Below, piece by piece: positions 1-4,246 of a stretch of DNA of 5,463 bases (position 1 is the first letter of the stretch; every line of letters begins with the position of its first letter). The position numbers and the translations under genes are program-made. The notes below the pieces were generated by a model. It did not search any database. It had not been told where the DNA came from and saw only the letters and a program-made list of their open reading frames with translations. The stretch lies in contig CAMYJJ010000205.1 in the NCBI GenBank assembly GCA_947258735.1, positions 1 through 5,463 of the forward strand. The letters are read 5' to 3'. This DNA is from Thermodesulfovibrionia bacterium. Lineage in GTDB: Bacteria; Nitrospirota; Thermodesulfovibrionia; UBA6902.

Positions 1-622
1 AATAGGAGTAGGCAAGTCCAAACCGGTCACCCAGTTTTTCAAACATGCTGTTTGCCCTTTTATAATATTTTTCAGAATCCTTAAACCTGCAGGCCACCCT
101 TGAGCTTCCGCCAAGACCGCAGTAAGAATAGGCGACGCCCGACCTGTCTCTGAGTGTTTTAAATATGTCATATGCTTTTTGATAATCATCGACCGCCCTG
201 CCCGGCTCCCCCTTTATCCGGTACGTGCCTGCCCTGGCCCATAGGGCAAACGCTATTCCCTGACTGTCATTAAGAGACCTGTACAGCCTGCCTGCCCTGC
301 CGATTATAGCCAGGGCTTCTTTCCAGAGACCCAGAGCCCTGAGACTGAGTCCCTGTCCCACCTGTGCATCAGCAGCAGAAGTTTTATCATCAAGCAGTTC
401 TGCAAGATCCAGCCCCTCTTCATAATATGTTCCGGCCTTTGCAAAGTCACCCTTTGCGCGAAGTGTGTCACCAAGAGCAATCAGGCAGTCCAGCACTCCC
501 TGCAGGTCTGAGTTGTTCTTATAGATCTTCAGTGCCTTTTTATACTGGTATATGGCGCTGATATATTCAGTGGATTTCCTCAGCTTCTCAGCCCTCTGAA
601 AAAAATCTGCTTCGTGTGTCAT
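1..622 (-). CDS. TPR-repeat protein, C-terminal part beyond the left edge
   Basis: The frame opens at an ATG (622-620) and stays open for 207 codons to the window edge. The product is a helical repeat protein with strictly 40-residue periodicity: matching positions begin VLDCL (43), AADAQ (83), IAFAL (123), VAYSY (163) and LAYSY (203). Most units end in a turn such as LNDSQG, LRDRSG or LGDRFG. This is the long TPR_12-like type found in LGN/Rapsyn and MalT-like scaffolds, which usually bind protein partners. No signal peptide or membrane segment is seen in the N-terminus (MTHEADFFQRAEKL), so it is probably cytoplasmic. The start lies 3 bp after the rpe stop, and a GGGAGAGG sequence inside the end of rpe could serve as ribosome-binding site, so it is probably co-transcribed and translationally coupled with rpe. 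The partner is unknown, and an effector domain may lie off-window. The TPR call is strong; the function is open. Confidence 0.88.
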   Translation of the reverse strand, partial: MTHEADFFQRAEKLRKSTEYISAIYQYKKALKIYKNNSDLQGVLDCLIALGDTLRAKGDFAKAGTYYEEGLDLAELLDDKTSAADAQVGQGLSLRALGLWKEALAIIGRAGRLYRSLNDSQGIAFALWARAGTYRIKGEPGRAVDDYQKAYDIFKTLRDRSGVAYSYCGLGGSSRVACRFKDSEKYYKRANSMFEKLGDRFGLAYSY

Positions 623-625
623 CTA

Positions 626-1279
626 CTATGCACACCTCTCCCTGACCAGTTTGACTGTCTCGGCATAATCCTTTGATTTATAAAAGGCACTTCCCATGAC
701 AACAATATCCGCCCCTGCTTTATGAACTTCTGCGACATTGTCCACCTTCACCCCGCCATCCACTTCGATATCAACCTGAAGGTTTTTTGCTCTGATCATG
801 TCTTTGAGAATCTTTATCTTCTCAATCGCTTCAGCAATAAATGTCTGTCCGCCAAATCCCGGATTAACAGACATAATAAGAACCATGTCCAGATACGGAA
901 GCACGATCTCAATTGCGCTGAGCGGAGTAGCAGGATTAAGTGAAACTGCCGCTTTCACACCACACTCTTTTATGTTCTGAATACTCCTGTGCAGATGAAC
1001 ACAGGCTTCAGCATGAACGGTTATGATATCAGCACCGCTGTCGGCAAAATCTCTTACATATCTATCAGGGTCTGCAATCATAAGATGAACATCCAGAGGA
1101 ATAGAAGCGACTTTCTTTACCGCTTTAACCACCAGCGGTCCGATAGTGATATTAGGGACAAATTGACCATCCATAACATCAACATGGACCAGGTCAGCCC
1201 CTGCCTTTTCAGCAGCAATAACTTCATCCCCCAGCCGGGAAAAATCCGCCGATAAAATTGACGGTGCAATTTTAATCAT
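626..1279 (-). CDS. rpe: Ribulose-phosphate 3-epimerase
   Basis: This enzyme interconverts D-ribulose 5-phosphate and D-xylulose 5-phosphate in the cytoplasm, in the pentose phosphate and Calvin pathways. The 217-residue length is normal for the family, a single (beta/alpha)8 barrel. Visible signatures are APSILSADF (5-13), VHVDVMDGQFVPN (31-43), DVHLM (63-67), MSVNPGFGGQ (136-145) and VDGG (173-176). By family knowledge the metal ligands are His32, Asp34, His65 and Asp174, with Asp34 and Asp174 as the acid/base pair; all are present. The ATG start (1279-1277) has a GGAGGG ribosome-binding site 6 nt upstream. The gene ends in two tandem TAG codons, directly followed by the TPR gene. The related allulose-6-phosphate epimerase (AlsE) is the main alternative, but length, motifs and the def-fmt context favour Rpe. 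Confidence 0.97.
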   Translation of the reverse strand: MIKIAPSILSADFSRLGDEVIAAEKAGADLVHVDVMDGQFVPNITIGPLVVKAVKKVASIPLDVHLMIADPDRYVRDFADSGADIITVHAEACVHLHRSIQNIKECGVKAAVSLNPATPLSAIEIVLPYLDMVLIMSVNPGFGGQTFIAEAIEKIKILKDMIRAKNLQVDIEVDGGVKVDNVAEVHKAGADIVVMGSAFYKSKDYAETVKLVRERCA

Positions 1280-1285
1280 AAAATA

Positions 1286-1291
1286 CCCTCC
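1286..1291 (-). promoter_or_regulatory. Ribosome-binding site of rpe
   Basis: GGAGGG on the minus strand lies 6 nt before the ATG at 1279. It is one of the two strongest Shine-Dalgarno sequences in the window and fixes the rpe start. Confidence 0.85.
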
Positions 1292-1292
1292 A

Positions 1293-1313
1293 AATAAAAT
1301 TTATAATTTTATT
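1293..1313. repeat. AT-only inverted repeat before rpe
   Basis: Perfect dyad of 9-bp arms (AATAAAATT / AATTTTATT) around a TAT centre, immediately upstream of the rpe ribosome-binding site. It could be an AT-rich operator or the end of the adjacent repeat. As RNA the stem would be weak, and it does not look like a terminator because no GC stem is present. Function is unassigned. Confidence 0.5.
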
Positions 1314-1377
1314 GATTACACTGATTTTAAAAAAGACGATTACACCGATTAAACTCTTCTCATCCGTGGAATCAGTG
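1314..1377. repeat. GATTACAC-type dispersed repeat in the PASTA-rpe gap
   Basis: Two direct units begin at 1314 (GATTACACTGATT) and 1338 (GATTACACCGATT), matching in 12 of 13 bases at a 24-bp offset. An inverted partner AATCAGTG (1370-1377) is the exact complement of CACTGATT at 1319-1326. The same style of AATC-GTGTAATC repeat is, from memory, scattered between genes in many environmental bacterial genomes. It has no coding capacity and fills most of the 109-bp gap. Confidence 0.6.
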
Positions 1378-1388
1378 ACGTATGTCAC
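1375..1388. repeat. GTGAC...GTCAC palindrome directly after the PASTA stop codon
   Basis: GTGAC-GTAT-GTCAC is a short dyad whose right end abuts the stop codon of the PASTA gene (1391-1389). It has no T tract on either side, so it is not a convincing terminator. It may be a protein-binding site or the boundary of the GATTACAC repeat. Confidence 0.4.
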
Positions 1389-2093
1389 CTAGAACCACGA
1401 CCCCCAGCCGCGTCCACGGGTGATCTCTACCGTACTTCCCCGTTTAATAATGCTGTCCGGTTCAGGATTCTGAAAAATTACTTTACTTCCCCTCTCTTTT
1501 TCTTTCAATTCTATTCCCAGTTCTTTAGCCAGATTTCTTGCATCATTAATCGTCATGTTTACAAACGACGGGCATTTATACGATACATCGTACGGACCTT
1601 TGCTTACAAGAAAATTTATTTCATTACTTTCCATATTGCCCGGGAGAGGTCTCTGGGCTATGATTTTTCCCGTTTCAACTGATTCGGAATGCACCTCTGT
1701 TATTTTACCCGCCTGAATTCCCAGATTTACCATGGTAAGCTTTGCATCCTCAAGCAGCTGTCCCTCAAATGAAGGCATGGTATAGAGCTCTGCCCTTTTG
1801 CTTACAATAACCCCTATTGCCGTGCCGGCCCTGACCCGTTTCCCTTCGGGCACACCCTGTTTCATAATATGCCCTTCTTCAACCTCTTCGGTAATTATAT
1901 TGTCTTCAATATTAATTAACAGTCTTTCCTTATTAAGCAGCTCTGTAGCTTCCGAAAGATTTTTACCCACAAGCAACGGGACCTTTGTAATATCATCATA
2001 GCCCTTTATCTGATAAAAGAGGTACGCTGCTGCTGCCCCGAGTGCAATAAAAGTCGCGGCATAAAATACTAGTTTCAAAATAGTCTTGAACAT
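1389..2093 (-). CDS. Membrane-anchored protein with three PASTA domains, no kinase
   Basis: A 234-residue protein with one N-terminal hydrophobic segment (about 7-27, FYAATFIALGAAAAYLF) followed by three PASTA domains at about 34-99, 102-166 and 170-227. Each has the usual layout: a short strand ending in P (KVPLLVG, YTMPSFEG, YKCPSFVN), an Asp/Glu-Ala helix start (SEATELL, EDAKLTM, NDARNLA), a Q/P-rich turn (MKQGVPEG, IAQRPLPG, FQNPEPD) and a closing strand. PASTA domains in PBP2x and PrkC/Stk kinases bind peptidoglycan fragments or stabilise extracellular stalks. The topology predicts an inner-membrane anchor with the domains in the periplasm. No kinase, transpeptidase or glycosyltransferase domain is present, so it would have to act by binding. 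The ATG start is supported by the membrane anchor that follows; its ribosome-binding site (AAGG, about 14 nt upstream) is weak. Between fmt and rpe it takes the place of the PASTA kinase of Firmicutes. The domain call is strong; the cell-wall role is inference. Confidence 0.9.
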   Translation of the reverse strand: MFKTILKLVFYAATFIALGAAAAYLFYQIKGYDDITKVPLLVGKNLSEATELLNKERLLINIEDNIITEEVEEGHIMKQGVPEGKRVRAGTAIGVIVSKRAELYTMPSFEGQLLEDAKLTMVNLGIQAGKITEVHSESVETGKIIAQRPLPGNMESNEINFLVSKGPYDVSYKCPSFVNMTINDARNLAKELGIELKEKERGSKVIFQNPEPDSIIKRGSTVEITRGRGWGSWF

Positions 2094-2131
2094 TTGTTAT
2101 TAATTTACCTTAAGTGTATGAAAATTTCTAA

Positions 2132-2154
2132 CCTGTTTTATCAGATAAAACAGG
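2132..2154. promoter_or_regulatory. Perfect 10-bp hairpin or operator upstream of the PASTA gene
   Basis: CCTGTTTTAT and ATAAAACAGG are perfect complements separated by 3 nt. The dyad lies 39 nt before the PASTA start and just downstream of a TATAAT box. It would therefore sit at the very 5' end of the transcript, or act as an operator overlapping the transcription start. It is not followed by a T run on the minus strand, so a terminator is unlikely. Confidence 0.55.
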
Positions 2155-2159
2155 GTGAC

Positions 2160-2165
2160 ATTATA
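2160..2165 (-). promoter_or_regulatory. Candidate -10 box of a promoter for PASTA-rpe-TPR
   Basis: A perfect TATAAT on the minus strand, 67 nt before the PASTA start, in an AT-rich stretch. No good -35 hexamer sits 16-19 bp upstream (GATACT at 17 bp is poor); that position falls within the terminal repeat of the adjacent MITE-like element. A start point near 2153 would begin the RNA with the hairpin at 2154-2132. This is a motif match only. Confidence 0.4.
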
Positions 2166-2213
2166 TACAGTACATATTAATTAGTATCTGTCGATGTTCG
2201 TAAACGTTGAGCC

Positions 2214-2246
2214 GTCATTCCCGTAGTCTTTTGAGCGAGAATCCAG
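2214..2246. repeat. GTCATTCCCG intergenic repeat, copy 1 (uninterrupted)
   Basis: GTCATTCCCG, 12 nt of spacer, then CGAGAATCCAG: 33 bp in total. It matches the layout of the copy at 3391-3439 once a 16-nt palindrome is removed from that copy. The inner arm has decayed here (CGAGAAT instead of CGGGAAT), so the hairpin is weaker. It is nested inside the MITE-like element. Confidence 0.6.
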
Positions 2247-2268
2247 TGTTTTTAATTATTGCTGGATG

Positions 2269-2287
2269 CCTGCCTACCGCAGGCAGG
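2269..2287. repeat. GC-rich palindromic micro-repeat inserted in a hairpin stem
   Basis: CCTGCCTACCGCAGGCAGG is a 19-nt palindromic unit with 7-bp arms and a 5-nt loop. It splits an otherwise perfect stem: removing it joins ATG (2266-2268) to CCCGA (2288-2292), giving ATGCCCGA, the exact complement of TCGGGCAT (2302-2309). The junction is ambiguous by up to two C residues. A related unit sits at 3404-3419. Confidence 0.6.
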
Positions 2288-2383
2288 CCCGATTACTGAT
2301 TTCGGGCATAACAAAAATAAAAAATGGCAATTTATGGACAGACACTAATTCATATCAGATATTAGCGTTTTTGAGAAGTATTT

Positions 2384-3310
2384 TCATTGAGCGGCAAATT
2401 CCATACCCCTGACCAGTTTCTTCCCCTGCAAAAATGCCCTGACAGCCATTGCCTTTTTGCCGGACGGCTGGATCTCCTGAACTGATATGCTTCCTGTGCC
2501 TGCTCCTATAACCAGTTCATCCTTTGATACCCTTTCAACTCTCCCTGCTTCACCGGCTTCATCCAGAGTATCAACTCTCATGATTTTTATCCGCTCTCCC
2601 TCAAGGAATGCATACGCACCGGGCCAGGGGGTCATCCCTCTTATAAAATCAGATAGTTCATACGCGCTCTTTGTCCAGTCTATGAGGCCGTCGGTTTTTT
2701 TCATTATTGGGGCGTATGAGGCTTCTCCGGTCTGGGGTACAGGTCTAGCATTCCCTTTTTCCATTTCATCCAGGGTCTTGATTATTAATTGTGCGCCCGT
2801 CCAGGAAAGCCTATCCGAAAGACTGCCTGCAGTATCATCCGGTGTGATCTCAATTTTTTCCTGAAAAAGGACAGGCCCGGTATCCATTCCTTCATCCATA
2901 AGCATGGTGGTTATCCCTGTCGTTTTTTCGCCGTCAATGACTGCACGGTTTATGGGAGACGCCCCCCTGTACTTCGGCAGCAATGAAGCATGGATGTTTA
3001 TACATCCTGATTCAGGAAGATGAATAATGTCTGATGGTAAGATCTGACCATACGCTACGGTAACTATTACAGAAGGACACAATGCTTTGAGTTCATGTAT
3101 AAATGCAGGGTCCCGGACGTTCTCAGGCTGAAACACCCTGATTCCTGCCTTGAGCGCTTCTTCCTTGACCGGGCATGCATGCACCTTTCTCCCCCGACCG
3201 CTTTTCCTGTCAGGCTGGGTCACAACTGCAATGATCTCACGACCATCATCCAGAAGCGCTTTTAAGGGAGCAACGGCAAATTCAGGAGTACCAAAAAAAA
3301 CTATTTTCAA
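2384..3310 (-). CDS. fmt: Methionyl-tRNA formyltransferase
   Basis: Transfers a formyl group from 10-formyl-tetrahydrofolate to Met-tRNA(fMet), making the initiator for translation in the cytoplasm. The 308-residue length is normal. The N-terminal formyltransferase fold starts with KIVFFGTPEFA (2-12). The tRNA-contacting loop is DRKSGRGRK (34-42). The catalytic residues by family knowledge are Asn105, His107 and Asp143, in NIHASLLPKYRG (105-116) and MDEGMDTGPV (138-147). A TPWPGAY link (227-233) leads into the C-terminal tRNA-binding beta-barrel (about 205-308). The start codon is TTG (3310-3308), chosen because AGGAG lies 5 nt upstream and the first residues match the family. def lies upstream, as in most bacteria, but 211 bp away with a promoter candidate between, so fmt may be transcribed separately. 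Confidence 0.97.
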   Translation of the reverse strand: MKIVFFGTPEFAVAPLKALLDDGREIIAVVTQPDRKSGRGRKVHACPVKEEALKAGIRVFQPENVRDPAFIHELKALCPSVIVTVAYGQILPSDIIHLPESGCINIHASLLPKYRGASPINRAVIDGEKTTGITTMLMDEGMDTGPVLFQEKIEITPDDTAGSLSDRLSWTGAQLIIKTLDEMEKGNARPVPQTGEASYAPIMKKTDGLIDWTKSAYELSDFIRGMTPWPGAYAFLEGERIKIMRVDTLDEAGEAGRVERVSKDELVIGAGTGSISVQEIQPSGKKAMAVRAFLQGKKLVRGMEFAAQ

Positions 3311-3315
3311 GATTT

Positions 3316-3321
3316 CTCCTC
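3316..3321 (-). promoter_or_regulatory. Ribosome-binding site that fixes the TTG start of fmt
   Basis: GAGGAG on the minus strand ends 5 nt before the TTG at 3310-3308. The ATG overlapping the 5' side of this site is in another frame and too close to the site to use it. The strong site probably compensates for the weak start codon. Confidence 0.8.
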
Positions 3322-3390
3322 ATGTAATAAATATACTAATCCCCATTATCAAATAACTACCCTGCAGCATGCTATATGTTATTAACTTTG

Positions 3391-3439
3391 GTCATTCCCG
3401 AGGCCTGCCTGCCGGCAGGTTTGTTAATCGGGAATCCAG
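3391..3439. repeat. GTCATTCCCG intergenic repeat, copy 2, interrupted by a palindrome
   Basis: The arms ATTCCCGA (3394-3401) and TCGGGAAT (3428-3435) form an 8-bp stem, flanked by GTC and CCAG as in copy 1. Inside the loop is CCTGCCTGCCGGCAGG (3404-3419), which contains a perfect 12-bp palindrome (3408-3419). Without these 16 nt the unit would be 33 bp, exactly the length of copy 1 at 2214-2246. If the promoter at 3471-3499 is used, this structure falls in the fmt leader RNA. It resembles the REP-like GTCATTCCCG repeats widespread in environmental genomes (from memory). Confidence 0.7.
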
Positions 3440-3470
3440 AAATCACAACGCATTAATGTCTTTGTTCTGC

Positions 3471-3499
3471 AATCTATTATATCAGGATGATTTTGTCAA
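3471..3499 (-). promoter_or_regulatory. Candidate sigma-70 promoter for fmt
   Basis: On the minus strand a perfect TTGACA (3499-3494) is followed after 17 bp by TAGATT (3476-3471), which matches 4 of 6 bases of the -10 consensus. A perfect extended -10, TGA-TATAAT (3484-3476), overlaps it, but is only 12 bp from TTGACA and would have to work without that -35. Either reading puts the start point near 3465-3470, just past the def stop, with a leader of about 155 nt before fmt. This is the best promoter-like sequence in the window. Confidence 0.55.
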
Positions 3500-3521
3500 T
3501 GAGGGGACAAAGAATGGAAGA

Positions 3522-4034
3522 TTAACTGCTGCTTACTGCCTGTTCTCTTTTGTAACGTTTTTTAAAGAACTCTTTTTTAATGCGTCCTATTCTGTCAACA
3601 AACAATATGCCGTTCAGGTGGTCTATCTCATGCTGAAGCGCCCTTGACAGCAGGCCGTCCGCTTCTATTTCAACTGCCTTTCCATGCCTGTCATGCGCCT
3701 TGACCGTGACCTTTCCAAACCTTTTGACCATGGTCGTATATTCAGGGATGCTGAGGCATCCTTCCTCATTCGCCTCTTCTCCTTCATGGCAGATGATCTC
3801 AGGATTGCACAAGACCATCAGTGCGGTCTCTTCACTTCCAACGCTCACATCAATAACGGTCAGCCGCTTTGGTACCCCGACCTGATTGGCAGCAAGCCCT
3901 ACACCCGGAGCAGCATACATGGTCTCGACCATGTCATCGATCAGCTTCTGAAGCTCATCACCAAAATCATCAATATCTTCGGTCTTTTTCTTTAAAATCT
4001 CGTCCGGATATTTTTTTATCTCTCGTATAGCCAT
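3522..4034 (-). CDS. def: Peptide deformylase
   Basis: A metalloenzyme that removes the formyl group from the N-terminal methionine of nascent proteins at the ribosome. The 170-residue length is typical of bacterial deformylases. All three family motifs are intact: GVGLAANQ (44-51, Gln51 stabilises the transition state), EGCLS (91-95) and HEIDH (135-139). The Fe/Zn ligands are Cys93, His135 and His139, and Glu136 is the general acid/base. The EGCLS form of motif II and the basic C-terminal tail after FVDRIGRIKKEFFKKR fit a type I enzyme. The ATG start (4034-4032) is the natural one because MAIREIKKYPDEIL matches the family N-terminus, yet no Shine-Dalgarno sequence precedes it (GATTAAAAAT). 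fmt is downstream after 211 bp and the diguanylate cyclase upstream after 212 bp. Confidence 0.97.
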   Translation of the reverse strand: MAIREIKKYPDEILKKKTEDIDDFGDELQKLIDDMVETMYAAPGVGLAANQVGVPKRLTVIDVSVGSEETALMVLCNPEIICHEGEEANEEGCLSIPEYTTMVKRFGKVTVKAHDRHGKAVEIEADGLLSRALQHEIDHLNGILFVDRIGRIKKEFFKKRYKREQAVSSS

Positions 4035-4040
4035 ATTTTT

Positions 4041-4070
4041 AATCTAAACAATTTAATGTATAAATAACAA
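4041..4070 (-). promoter_or_regulatory. Weak candidate promoter for def
   Basis: On the minus strand TTGTTA (4070-4065) is followed after 18 bp by TAGATT (4046-4041), the same -10 hexamer as in the fmt candidate. The start point would lie at or within a few bases of the def ATG, implying a leaderless or nearly leaderless transcript, which would fit the absence of a ribosome-binding site. The match is modest and the region is AT-rich, so chance is possible. Confidence 0.3.
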
Positions 4071-4081
4071 GGAATCAGTAG

Positions 4082-4244
4082 GCCGTGACGCGTGATGCGT
4101 GACGAGTGATGAGTGAACAACATAGAAACTTATTGATTTTTAAGATTTTTTTAATTTACCCGTCACGTGTTACGCGTCACCCGTTACGGTAGTTAGAGTT
4201 GTATTTAATTACCCCGTTTCGCGTCACTCATCACGCGTCACGGC
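4082..4244. repeat. Three degenerate CGTGACG heptamer arrays in opposing orientation
   Basis: Array A (4084-4116) reads CGTGACG, CGTGATG, CGTGACG, AGTGATG, AGTGA in one direction. Arrays B (4161-4188: CGTCACG, TGTTACG, CGTCACC, CGTTACG) and C (4215-4242: CGTTTCG, CGTCACT, CATCACG, CGTCACG) are in the opposite direction. Bases 4082-4104 and 4222-4244 are complementary at 22 of 23 positions (16 perfect in a row), so A can pair with C around B, or alternatively with B. Array C begins 4 nt after the cyclase stop codon. No coding capacity and no T tract; the arrays fill most of the 212-bp gap. Variable arrays of this style are known to me in environmental genomes, without a known role. Confidence 0.75.
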
Positions 4245-4246
4245 TT

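Larger units (their letters stand above)
2174..2355. mobile_element. MITE-like element with 22-bp imperfect terminal inverted repeats
   Basis: The ends at 2174-2195 and 2334-2355 are complementary at 19 of 22 positions; the core reads ATTAGTATCTGTC on the left and GACAGACACTAAT on the right. The interior of about 140 bp is non-coding and made of nested hairpins: a GTCATTCCCG...AATCCAG unit (2214-2246), ATCCAG/CTGGAT (2241-2246, 2262-2267), a GC-rich palindrome (2268-2288) and GCCCGA/TCGGGC (2287-2292, 2302-2307). Small size, terminal repeats and no transposase fit a MITE or a composite of REP-like repeats. No clear target-site duplication was found. The element fills most of the fmt-PASTA gap, separating the two genes by 290 bp. 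Confidence 0.6.

Noticed and set aside
284..302. Another copy of the CCTGCC palindrome inside the TPR gene
   Set aside because: The CCTGCCTGCC string is only a half-unit without the complementary arm, and it is explained by Gly-Arg-Ala codons in the reading frame.
2132..2154. Rho-independent terminator after fmt
   Set aside because: The stem is AT-rich with only three GC pairs in each arm and no T tract follows on the minus strand. It also lies over 200 bp past the fmt stop.
3476..3499. TTGACA and TATAAT as one standard promoter
   Set aside because: The spacing is only 12 bp; the hexamers can only be paired through the weaker TAGATT at 17 bp, or TATAAT acts as an extended -10 alone.
3369..3647. 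Plus-strand open frame of 92 codons between fmt and def
   Set aside because: It runs through the GTCATTCCCG repeat and palindrome and then into the end of def on the opposite strand. It has no ribosome-binding site or recognisable domain.
4082..4244. CRISPR-like array
   Set aside because: Units are 7 bp, contiguous and degenerate, with no spacers of regular length and no cas genes nearby.
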